Shown here one piece after another: positions 43,447 to 51,169 of a DNA stretch of 64,000 bases. The translations under genes were made by a program, and so were the position numbers. Source of the DNA: RH-AL1 sp050013235 (lineage in GTDB: Bacteria; Pseudomonadota; Alphaproteobacteria; Rhizobiales; Beijerinckiaceae); NCBI GenBank assembly GCA_050013235.1, contig JBEKFQ010000005.1, forward strand, positions 35,037-99,036. Reading direction: 5' to 3'. Under the pieces are notes generated by a model that was not told the DNA's origin, made no database searches, and was given only the letters and a program-made list of their open reading frames with translations. Position 1 is the first letter of the stretch, and every line of letters starts with the position of its first letter.

Positions 43447-45702
43447 ATGACAAACAAACGGCGCAGCCTGATGCTCCTGAGCGCAAGCGTGTTGTGCTTG
43501 TGCGCGATCGCGCCGGCCGAAGTCGCGGACGGCCGCCTTCCACGCTGGACCAATATCCTCTGGGATCTTCGCCAAGGTGCGGAACAGGCTGCCGGACTAA
43601 CGCGGACACTTGCCGCCAACCTGCATTGGCCGCGCCTCGAGCTGACACAGCCGCCGGAAGGCCCCGTGAAGACGGCGGCGAAAGCGGAGGCCACCCCTGC
43701 CGGACCCGCCACATCCGCGCCTTTCCCGGGAGAAACAAGTGCAGCTGCCTCGATCGCGGAACGGATGCGCGACCTCGGCATCGATCCCACCGGCATTCAA
43801 GAAGCCCTGGACTTTTATCGCGCGGGCAACCTCGAGGCCGGCGATGGAACCGCGCGCAACATCGCCAATCCGATCGTCAGAACGGCTCTCGAATGGATGG
43901 CGCTTCACGATGAACCGGAGAAGGCCGGCCTGAAGCGGCTGAATGCCTTTATGTCGGCCCATCCCGATTGGCCCGCGCGAAACTGGCTCCGGACGCAGGT
44001 CGAGGCCAGTCTGTTCCGGACCCAAGACGTGGCGGCGATCCGGGCGGCTTTTGCCGGGGCCCTGCCCCATACGCCAACAGGCAAGCTCGCCTTGGCACGG
44101 GCCCTGCGAGCCCAAGGACAGAACGGCGAGGCCACGCAAACCGTGCGCGCGCTCTACCGGGACGCCGATTTGACTCCCTTCCTCGAGGGCCGCATCCGGG
44201 CCGATTTCGGCGGCGACCTGCAAAAATCCGATTATAAATACCGCGCCGACCGCCTTCTTTATAAAGAAGACACAAGCGCGGCCCTGCGCACCGCGGCTTT
44301 TGCCGGTCCCGATGTCTTGGCGCTGGAGCGGGCGCGGGCAGCCGTCACGCCAGGCGCCACCAGCGATAAGGCGATCGCCGCCAGCGATAAAGCCTTCGCG
44401 GCTGTTCCTCCGGACCTTCGCGGCGACCCCGGCCTGCTTTTGGCGCAAATCCAAAAGCTGCGCCATGCGGATAAACCTAGGGAAGCCGCGAGCCTCATGC
44501 TCGCCGCGCCTCGCGATCCCAGCCTGCTGATCGATCCCGACGAATGGTGGACGGAACGCCGCGTTCTCGCGCGCAAAATGCTCGACATCGGCGATACCCA
44601 GACCGCCTATCAAATCTGCGCCGGCCATTCCGCAAGCTCCCCCGAGGCGCGGGTCGAGGCGGAATTCCATGCCGGTTGGATCGCGTTGCGCTTCCTGAAC
44701 AGGCCCGCCGCCGCGGCCCAGCACTTCGGCGCCGCCGCGCGGATCGCCACGACACCGGCCTCCATCGCGCGCGTCGCCTATTGGCAAGGCCGCGCGGCGG
44801 AAAACACCTTGGGCAAGGATGCGCTCGTTCAAGCCAAGAGTTTTTACGAAAAGGCCGCCGCCTATCCCTCGACTTACTATGGCCAAGCCGCCCGCGCGGC
44901 GCTCGGACTGAAGTCCAGCCCGATGCGCATGGCCACCGGGGCGGCCACCGGCGCAAGCCGGGCGGAGGCGACCAGCGTTATCGAGATCCTGTTTGCCGCG
45001 GGCGAAAAGGATGCCGCCACGCAGCTTGCGGCCGATGCGGCGCGAACCTTGACGGACGAAACCCAAATTGCCGCTCTGGCCAATGTCATCAAGCGCCAGC
45101 GGGATGCGCATCTTTCGCTGATCACCGGCAAGCTCATGAGTCAGCGGGGCTTTGCCGTGGATGACCTGGCCTTCCCGACCTTCGGAATTCCGCGTTTCGA
45201 ACCCTTGGGAAATTCCGCCCCCGTTTCCGTGGTCTATTCCGTGGCGATGCAGGAAAGCGCGTTTAACCCGGCGGCGCAGTCCAGCGCGGGCGCCAAGGGC
45301 TTGATGCAGATGATCGATTCAACGGCGCGCCAGACCGCCGCGAAGGCTGGCCTTCCCTTCAACGAATCCCGCCTTCTCAGCGATGCCGCCTTCAATGCCC
45401 AGCTTGGCGCGGCCCATCTCGGCGCGCTCCTGGCCGGGCAAGGCGGTTCCTATATCCTGACCTTCGCCGCCTACAACGCGGGGGGCGGTCACGTCCGGGA
45501 CTGGATCGCCGCCTATGGCGACCCGCGCGATCCCGGCGTCGATCCAATCGATTGGGTCGAGCGCATTCCGTTCACCGAGACGCGGAATTACGTGCAGCGC
45601 GTGATGGCCAATGTCACGATGTATCGAGCGCGTTTCGCGGAAGACGAGCCGGTGCCAAACGGGACCACGGATCCAAAGAAACTGGCACAGGCGAAGTTTT
45701 AA
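43447..45702 (+). CDS. Soluble lytic murein transglycosylase (Slt-type)
   Basis: Periplasmic enzyme cleaving glycan strands to 1,6-anhydro-muropeptides. The 751-residue product has a signal peptide, a long helical superhelix of TPR-like repeats (for example A..Y..G..AE...G.DAL..A..FYEKAA..P.TYYG) and a C-terminal goose-lysozyme-fold domain. The catalytic Glu603 is in MQESAFNPAAQSSAGAKGLMQ, followed by A.YNAG. and YV.RVM.N...YR. The bacterial Slt70 domain order is complete. Confidence 0.93.
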   Translation: MTNKRRSLMLLSASVLCLCAIAPAEVADGRLPRWTNILWDLRQGAEQAAGLTRTLAANLHWPRLELTQPPEGPVKTAAKAEATPAGPATSAPFPGETSAAASIAERMRDLGIDPTGIQEALDFYRAGNLEAGDGTARNIANPIVRTALEWMALHDEPEKAGLKRLNAFMSAHPDWPARNWLRTQVEASLFRTQDVAAIRAAFAGALPHTPTGKLALARALRAQGQNGEATQTVRALYRDADLTPFLEGRIRADFGGDLQKSDYKYRADRLLYKEDTSAALRTAAFAGPDVLALERARAAVTPGATSDKAIAASDKAFAAVPPDLRGDPGLLLAQIQKLRHADKPREAASLMLAAPRDPSLLIDPDEWWTERRVLARKMLDIGDTQTAYQICAGHSASSPEARVEAEFHAGWIALRFLNRPAAAAQHFGAAARIATTPASIARVAYWQGRAAENTLGKDALVQAKSFYEKAAAYPSTYYGQAARAALGLKSSPMRMATGAATGASRAEATSVIEILFAAGEKDAATQLAADAARTLTDETQIAALANVIKRQRDAHLSLITGKLMSQRGFAVDDLAFPTFGIPRFEPLGNSAPVSVVYSVAMQESAFNPAAQSSAGAKGLMQMIDSTARQTAAKAGLPFNESRLLSDAAFNAQLGAAHLGALLAGQGGSYILTFAAYNAGGGHVRDWIAAYGDPRDPGVDPIDWVERIPFTETRNYVQRVMANVTMYRARFAEDEPVPNGTTDPKKLAQAKF

Positions 45703-45708
45703 AGACGG

Positions 45709-45775
45709 AGCGATGCCTCTCCGTTTCTCACAAAACTCGCGGACTTTTGTGATCGAGGAAACGCTCTAAGTCTTG
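45709..45775. repeat. Two-hairpin dispersed repeat, copy B (left half only)
   Basis: CGATGCCTCTCC...ACTTTTGTGATCGAGGAAACGCTCTAAG matches the left hairpin of the repeat family. Its CTAA supplies the stop codon of the response regulator gene (minus strand). Confidence 0.55.
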
Positions 45776-46149
45776 TTCAGCGCCTCGCCGATGGCCCGCA
45801 CGACGTGATCGAGCGAATAGGGTTTGGGCAGAAAGCATTGCATCTTGCCATTGAGAGCCGACGCGGGACACCGGCGGCCCGACGTCACGACGACGCCAAT
45901 CTCCGGCCATTGCCGTTCGATCCGGCCCGCCAGCGCAAAGCCGTCGATCAAGCCTGGCATTTCGACATCGGTGAAGACAACTCGCACGTCTCGATGGGAT
46001 TGGAGCAGTTCGAGCGCCTCGTCCCCGTTGGCCGCTTGAATCACGGCAAAGCCGGCGTCGGTGAGCACGTCGGCATTGACCCACCGGATCAAAGGCTCAT
46101 CATCGACGACGAGAACGAGCGGATGTTTCGCAGCCAAGGCGGTGTTCAT
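45766..46149 (-). CDS. Single-domain response regulator
   Basis: 127 residues from ATG 46149. It is a receiver domain only: acidic pair D16-D17 (VVDDEP), phospho-acceptor Asp61 (VVFTDVEMPG), VTSGR switch region and the FLPKPY Lys. There is no output domain, so it acts by protein-protein contact, like CheY or the DivK class. A histidine kinase partner is not in the window. The stop codon lies inside repeat copy B. It is divergent from the alpha/beta hydrolase gene. Confidence 0.93.
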   Translation of the reverse strand: MNTALAAKHPLVLVVDDEPLIRWVNADVLTDAGFAVIQAANGDEALELLQSHRDVRVVFTDVEMPGLIDGFALAGRIERQWPEIGVVVTSGRRCPASALNGKMQCFLPKPYSLDHVVRAIGEALNKT

Positions 46150-46310
46150 ATCCAAACCCCCACGGCCGGGAGCACTCGTCCGGGCGGACTCCCCAGGCGA
46201 CGGAAATCACTCTCGTTTCAGAATGTTGAGCATGTTCTTGTCGCGCAAGCCAAACTGGCTTTCATCGAACCATGCGCCATAGCCGCAAAGAGGAGCCTCC
46301 GCCGATTAGG

Positions 46311-46326
46311 TTAAGAGATCGTTAAT
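46311..46326. promoter_or_regulatory. CtrA-like box TTAA-N7-TTAAT in the response-regulator/hydrolase spacer
   Basis: TTAA (46311-46314), seven bases, TTAA (46322-46325), 24 bp before the hydrolase ATG and 160 bp from the divergent response regulator. Consensus match only. Confidence 0.35.
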
Positions 46327-46349
46327 ATTTAGAGCCGAAGACCGTATTC

Positions 46350-47261
46350 ATGCCGCGCGAGCCGAGGGAGATCAGTTTGGAAACCGCAACCCCTGAGGGT
46401 GAGAGCCTTTTTTACGCCGCGCCGGACGGACTTCGCCTGCATCTGCGCGATTATGATCCCGGCCCGGCAGACCGCCTGCCGGCCGTCTGCCTCCCCGGCC
46501 TCACGCGCAATGCCGATGATTTCGCCCCGCTCGCGCGAGCCCTGGCCTGCGATCCGGCCACCCCCCGGCGGGTCGTCGCATTCGATTATCGCGGCCGGGG
46601 GCTTTCCGCCTACGATCCGGATTGGCGCAACTATAATCTTACCGTCGAGCGCGGCGACATTTTAGCCGGCCTCGCCTTGCTTGGATTCGACAAAGCACAT
46701 TTCATAGGCACCTCACGCGGCGGGCTCCAAATCTTGAGCATGTCCGCGGAATATCGCACGATGTTCCAATCAATTGTACTCAATGACATCGGCCCCGTGC
46801 TGGAAATCGGCGGGCTGGCCCGCATCAAATCCTATATCGGTTCGACGGCGCGGCCGCGCGATTGCGCCGAAGCAATCGCGCTACTGAAAGCCGGCCCGGC
46901 CCCCGATTTCCCCGGCTTGAGCCCGGCGGAGTGGCGGATGTTCGCCGCGGCGGTGTTCGGACCGGACGAGGCGAATTTGGCTCCGCGTTACGACCCGGAA
47001 CTGGCGCATGCGCTCGACAGCTTCGATCTGGAAAAGCCGCTTCCGGATCTGTGGCCCCAATTCGATGCCTTGAGCGGCCTGCCGCTCCTGACCATTCGCG
47101 GCGAGACGTCGGACCTCCTCTCCCCGCAAACCTTCGGCGCCATGGGCACGCGATGGCCGGGTTGCGAAATGCTCGAGGTGCCCGGTCAGGGCCACGCCCC
47201 GCTCCTAGCGGATTCCCGTTCGATCTCAACAATCGCGGCTTTTCTCGCCAGGGCGGACTAG
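46350..47261 (+). CDS. Alpha/beta hydrolase
   Basis: 303 residues with the alpha/beta hydrolase order: CLPGLTRN oxyanion loop, AFDYRGRGLS strand, nucleophile Ser122 in GTSRGG, a cap region rich in Pro/Asp, an LTIRGE.SDLLS strand with the acid residue and catalytic His in GQGHAP. Related to PHA-depolymerase-like, esterase and lactonase groups; substrate unknown. The TAG stop overlaps repeat copy C. Confidence 0.9.
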   Translation: MPREPREISLETATPEGESLFYAAPDGLRLHLRDYDPGPADRLPAVCLPGLTRNADDFAPLARALACDPATPRRVVAFDYRGRGLSAYDPDWRNYNLTVERGDILAGLALLGFDKAHFIGTSRGGLQILSMSAEYRTMFQSIVLNDIGPVLEIGGLARIKSYIGSTARPRDCAEAIALLKAGPAPDFPGLSPAEWRMFAAAVFGPDEANLAPRYDPELAHALDSFDLEKPLPDLWPQFDALSGLPLLTIRGETSDLLSPQTFGAMGTRWPGCEMLEVPGQGHAPLLADSRSISTIAAFLARAD

Positions 47262-47346
47262 AGTCTCCTACGAAAGTTGCCAAAGTTTGTGATCGAGAAA
47301 GTGCCGTAAGCTCTTGTCAGGAAGTTGATTTCCTGTCGCTTTGGAG
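47258..47346. repeat. Two-hairpin dispersed repeat, copy C (right half cut short)
   Basis: Starts at the hydrolase stop (CTAGAGTCTCCTACGAAAG...), includes the GATCGAGAAAGTGCC...left hairpin return arm and the TTGATTTCCTGTCGCTTTGG start of the right hairpin, but lacks its CACCAAAGCG return arm. Confidence 0.6.
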
Positions 47347-47370
47347 AGCCCGCCGAGGTGATGAGACCAC

Positions 47371-47811
47371 CTAGCTGGTTCGAGATGCCCGCTCGATCTG
47401 CTCCACCGCGTCGACGGTCGCCTCGAATGTCAGAAGCGTCGAGGCATGGCGCGCCTTATAGTCGCGGACGGGCTCCAGGACAGCCGCCTCGGCCCAAGCG
47501 CCATCGGGCGGCGGACCGTTTTCTTTCAACATGGCGCGGACGCGGTCGCGCACGGCGCGAAGCTCCTCGCCGGTCGCGCCAATGACATGCCGGCCCATGA
47601 TCGAAGCCGCCGCCTGCCCCAGCGCGCAAGCCTTCACATCTTGAGCAAAATCAACGACCTTTCCATCGCGCATGGCGAGATCGACAATGATCGTGGAACC
47701 GCAGAGCTTGGAATGCGCCTTGGCGCTGGCTTGGGGTGCGTCAAGGCGCCCCTGGCGCGGGATATTGCCAGCAAGCTCGAGAATGCGTTGATTGTAAATG
47801 TCGTTCAGCAT
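47371..47811 (-). CDS. IscU/NifU-like iron-sulfur cluster scaffold protein
   Basis: 146 residues from ATG 47811 starting MLNDIYNQRILELAGNI. The three scaffold Cys positions are seen: SKLCGSTI, DVKACALGQAA and, instead of a third Cys, a His-rich or Arg segment (RH.STLL.FEA). The SufU/IscU N-terminal domain has no NFU tail. It is divergent from folE, as in other rhizobia, where it is often annotated as a SUF-associated scaffold. The third ligand appears substituted, so activity is uncertain. Confidence 0.85.
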   Translation of the reverse strand: MLNDIYNQRILELAGNIPRQGRLDAPQASAKAHSKLCGSTIIVDLAMRDGKVVDFAQDVKACALGQAAASIMGRHVIGATGEELRAVRDRVRAMLKENGPPPDGAWAEAAVLEPVRDYKARHASTLLTFEATVDAVEQIERASRTS

Positions 47812-47966
47812 GGTTTTTTTAAAAGATCTGTCCCGATGACGCGCGGCCTCACTTCCTATATAGGAAGAACGATCCGCGTGACGAGACCCATTCGCGTGGC
47901 GCAGTCGCCAGCACAACTCAGGAAAGGCTTGGCGTTTGGCGATAAACCCTAACTTGGAGGCGCCAC

Positions 47967-48587
47967 ATGGATGATGTGGTTAAGTCCTTGCTGAATCGTG
48001 CGAAGGCTCGTCCGAGCCGCGAGGAAGCCGAGGCAGCAGTACGTACTCTCATTGCCTATACCGGTGACGACCCGGACCGCGAAGGTCTGCTCGACACGCC
48101 GGGCCGGGTGGTGAAGGCCTACGACGAGTTTTATAGCGGCTATCGCACGGATGCCGCCGAGGCCCTCTCGAGGGTCTTCGAGGATGTGCATGGCTACGAC
48201 GATCTCGTGCTAGTGCGCGACATCCCCTTCGCCTCGCATTGCGAGCACCATATGGTGCCCTTCACCGGCCTGGCGCAAATCGCTTATTATCCCAGCGAGG
48301 AAGGGGTCGTCGGCCTTTCCAAACTCGCCCGCGTGATCGATATTTTCGCGAAACGGCTGCAAACGCAGGAAGCGATGACGGCGCAAATCCTCAATGCGAT
48401 CGAACTGAACCTGCGGCCGCGCGGCTGCGCCGTCATGATCGAGGCCGAACATATGTGCATGTCGATGCGCGGCGTGGGCAAGCACGGCACGTCGACGTTG
48501 ACGACGCAATTCTCCGGCCTGTTCAAAACCGACCCGTCGGCGCAAATGCGTTTCTTCACCCTCGTGCGGCAGGGCGCGTCGCGTTGA
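47967..48587 (+). CDS. folE: GTP cyclohydrolase I
   Basis: First enzyme of tetrahydrofolate synthesis. The 206-residue product has the GLLDTPGRVVKAYDE segment, the zinc Cys in SHCEHHMVPF and the second zinc Cys in MIEAEHMCMSMRGV, plus G.SKLARV..IFAKRLQ.QE. An excellent ribosome site (GGAGG) precedes ATG 47967. hisI follows on the same strand after about 30 bp. Confidence 0.97.
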   Translation: MDDVVKSLLNRAKARPSREEAEAAVRTLIAYTGDDPDREGLLDTPGRVVKAYDEFYSGYRTDAAEALSRVFEDVHGYDDLVLVRDIPFASHCEHHMVPFTGLAQIAYYPSEEGVVGLSKLARVIDIFAKRLQTQEAMTAQILNAIELNLRPRGCAVMIEAEHMCMSMRGVGKHGTSTLTTQFSGLFKTDPSAQMRFFTLVRQGASR

Positions 48588-48618
48588 CGCCTCGATAATC
48601 GCCGGGACCGGCTTGAGC

Positions 48619-49017
48619 ATGACCGCCTCGATCTCCAAGGCAGACCTCGAAGAGGGGACGGTTTTTCGTCCCCGCTTCGACCGCGACGGGCTCATCGCCT
48701 GCATCACGCTCGATGCCAGCGACGGCACCGTTTTGATGCTCGCGCATATGAACGCGGAGGCCTTGCGGCTCACGCTGGAAACCGGAATCGCTCATTATTG
48801 GTCACGCTCGCGGCAAAGCCTTTGGCGCAAGGGCGACACCTCCGGCCAGACCCAGGCCGTCGTCGAGATCCGGACCGATTGCGACCAGGATGCTTTGTTG
48901 ATGCGCGTCAAACCCGGCGGGGACGGCGGGGCCTGCCATACCGGCCGGCGCTCCTGCTTCTATCGTATTCTGCGCCCCGGCGATGGCGAGACGCAGCTCG
49001 CGCTCGATCCAATTTAG
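48619..49017 (+). CDS. hisI: Phosphoribosyl-AMP cyclohydrolase
   Basis: Third step of histidine synthesis. The 132-residue product has HYWSRSRQSLWRKGDTSG, the Mg/Zn-binding DCDQDALL and the ACHTGRRSCF Cys-His block. ATG 48619 is preferred; a TTG six bases upstream is also in frame. It is a single-function HisI, with no HisE domain. The TAG stop is the first part of the downstream repeat. Confidence 0.95.
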   Translation: MTASISKADLEEGTVFRPRFDRDGLIACITLDASDGTVLMLAHMNAEALRLTLETGIAHYWSRSRQSLWRKGDTSGQTQAVVEIRTDCDQDALLMRVKPGGDGGACHTGRRSCFYRILRPGDGETQLALDPI

Positions 49018-49130
49018 AGTATGCCCCGAAAAAGTTGCAGACTTTTTCGATCGAGGACATGCTCTAACTCCCTCGAAAGAAAGCAAGTTCCTGTCGCTTT
49101 GGTGACTCCACCAAAGCGGAAAGCGCTCGA
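49016..49130. repeat. Two-hairpin dispersed repeat, copy D
   Basis: Begins with the hisI stop codon. The left hairpin has CGAAAAAGT/ACTTTTTCG around TGCAG, closed by ATGCCCC/GGACAT. The right hairpin has CGCTTTGGTG / CACCAAAGCG with a short loop. It is followed head-to-tail by copy E. Confidence 0.85.
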
Positions 49131-49243
49131 GCGTGTCCCGAAAAAGTAACAGACTTTTTCGATCGAGGACACGCTCTAACTCCTTGGTAAGAGAGCGAGT
49201 TCCTGTCGCTTTGGTGGTTTCACCAAAGCGGAACGCGCTCTAG
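49129..49243. repeat. Two-hairpin dispersed repeat, copy E (tandem with D)
   Basis: Nearly identical to copy D in the left hairpin (CGAAAAAGTAACAGACTTTTTCG) and right hairpin (CGCTTTGGTGGTTTCACCAAAGCG), ending GCGCTCTAG. The remaining spacer to 49424 holds no gene. Confidence 0.85.
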
Positions 49244-49424
49244 AAAAACGGCATCGCCCAACTTGTCCGAGCGCAATCTATTTTCGAAAAGCTAATCATG
49301 TTCTGAAGGAAATCGCCGGCCGGCCTCTGCCGTCCGGCGCTTTAGCGCCTTATTTAGGCAGACGGTCCTAGCCTGACTCTCCCGGCTCGCGTATTGATAC
49401 CGGGGAGATCGCGGAACATCTGCC

Positions 49425-50426
49425 ATGACGATGCCTCTCAACCCACATCACTTGCATGATCACGCCACCGCCGTGACCGCCTCGCCGCGGCGGATTGGGA
49501 TTGCGCTCGGCGGGGGAGCGGCGCGCGGATGGGCCCATATCGGCGTGATCCGCGAATTGCTGGCCCAAGGCATCGTCCCCAGCGTCGTGGCCGGCACATC
49601 CATTGGCGCGATCGTCGGCGCATCCTACGCCGCCGACAGACTCGACCGGCTGGAAGATTTCGCCCGCTCGCTCAGCGTTCGCCGAGTCTTGACCTTGATG
49701 GATTTCTCCTTCGCGGGCACCGGACTGGTGAAGGGCGACCGGTTGCGCCAACAGTTGCAGCACGATCTCGGCGGCTTCTCGGTCGAGACACTTCCGCTGC
49801 CCTTCACCGCGGTCGCGGCGGAAATGGCAACCGGCCACGAGGTTTGGCTCAGCAAAGGCGACCTCGTGGAGTCGTTGCGGGCGTCTTATGCGCTGCCCGG
49901 CCTTTTCGAGCCCGTCCACATTGGGGGCCGCTGGCTCTTCGATGGCGCCGTCGTCAATCCGATTCCAGTCTCTGTCTGCCGGGCCATGGGGGCCGACCTC
50001 GTCATCGCGATCAATGTCAGCGGCGATTGCGACCCCCATCCTGCACCGGCCCCGAGCCTGGATTCGATGTTGACGGGAACGGCAAGTCCCAATGCCTTGG
50101 CCGCGGCAACCGCGATCGACGCAGCCTCTCAAATCCAGCAAAAGCGGCGCCTTCAGAGGCCTAGCTTTTTCATGAAACAGAATAAGGACGCTCCCAGCAT
50201 CGCCAACGTCATGATGGAGGCGTTCAACATCGCGCAAGAGCGGATCTCGCGCTCGCGCCTTGCCGAAAACCCGCCGGATATCATGATCAACGCCAAGCTT
50301 AGAAGCTGTGGCATGTTCGATTTTCACCGGGCCGCGGACCTCATCAGCCACGGCCGCTTGGCCGTCCACCAGGCCATGCCGGAAATCGAGGCCCATCTCA
50401 CGGGAAGCTTGAGCAATCGGATATAG
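49425..50426 (+). CDS. Patatin-like phospholipase
   Basis: 333 residues. Oxyanion loop LGGGAARGWAHIG near 28-41, nucleophile elbow GTSIG with Ser59 and catalytic Asp173 in WLFDGAVVN, forming the patatin Ser-Asp dyad. The RssA/NTE-like group acts on lysophospholipids or phospholipids. The gene sits after hisI and before the CBS-domain gene, an order kept in many Hyphomicrobiales. Exact lipid substrate unknown. Confidence 0.92.
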   Translation: MTMPLNPHHLHDHATAVTASPRRIGIALGGGAARGWAHIGVIRELLAQGIVPSVVAGTSIGAIVGASYAADRLDRLEDFARSLSVRRVLTLMDFSFAGTGLVKGDRLRQQLQHDLGGFSVETLPLPFTAVAAEMATGHEVWLSKGDLVESLRASYALPGLFEPVHIGGRWLFDGAVVNPIPVSVCRAMGADLVIAINVSGDCDPHPAPAPSLDSMLTGTASPNALAAATAIDAASQIQQKRRLQRPSFFMKQNKDAPSIANVMMEAFNIAQERISRSRLAENPPDIMINAKLRSCGMFDFHRAADLISHGRLAVHQAMPEIEAHLTGSLSNRI

Positions 50427-50543
50427 TGGGATGTTTCGCGCCGGTAGAACGGGGATGGCGCGGCCGCTCCGGCAAGCGGCGCCCCCTTCCCTTCCCGCAG
50501 CGGGGAAGGGAGTGAAGCGCCGGACCCGCATGACCCCAAAAGA

Positions 50544-50975
50544 TCACGCCGTTGCGATATATTCCTTCAGAGCGGAATGCTCTTTCTCGATCTGGGCCAA
50601 GCGGTGTTTGATGGCGTCGCCGATCGACACGATCCCGACGAGCTCGCCATCCTTGATAACCGGCATGTGCCGGAACCGGCCGTTACTCATTTTGGTAACG
50701 ACGCCGAGGACGGTTTCGTCCTCGGCCGCGGTCACGACATCGGCTGTCATGTAATGCGATATGGGGTCTTCCAGAGAGTCGGCGCCGTGGAGCGCGATGG
50801 CCCGGACGACGTCACGCTCGGAAAGGATACCCTGCATCTTGCCATCGGAACCGGCGATAACGAGCGCGCCAATGCGCTTCGCGGCAAGCACGTCGATGAC
50901 ATCCCGGAGTGTGTTCTGCGGCATCATGGTGACGACGTCTCGTCCCTTGGTCCGCAGGATACGGGCAACGGTCAT
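50544..50975 (-). CDS. Twin CBS-domain protein
   Basis: 143 residues with two CBS repeats: DVIDVLAAKRIGALVIAG...GILSERDVVRA and ETVLGVVTKMSNGRFRHMPVI..GELVGIVSIGDA. The C-terminal helix is short. CBS pairs usually bind adenine nucleotides (AMP/ATP) and sense energy state. No enzymatic domain is attached. It is divergent from ppk and has a strong AAGGGAGG ribosome site. Confidence 0.93.
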   Translation of the reverse strand: MTVARILRTKGRDVVTMMPQNTLRDVIDVLAAKRIGALVIAGSDGKMQGILSERDVVRAIALHGADSLEDPISHYMTADVVTAAEDETVLGVVTKMSNGRFRHMPVIKDGELVGIVSIGDAIKHRLAQIEKEHSALKEYIATA

Positions 50976-51169
50976 AAAGGCCTCCCTTTAATCCAGTGTC
51001 ATAAAGACATCTTCAAATTAGGTCTTAAGATGCACCTCCAAGGCTAGGACGGCAACAGGCGGCTAGGCGTGGCCTATCCCTCAATGGTATGGTCCGGCCT
51101 TTCAAATGGTCCGGAGTCTCGTGGGCGCGCGCCGCGCGTTTCCCCCTGTACAGGATCGAGGAAGCACAT

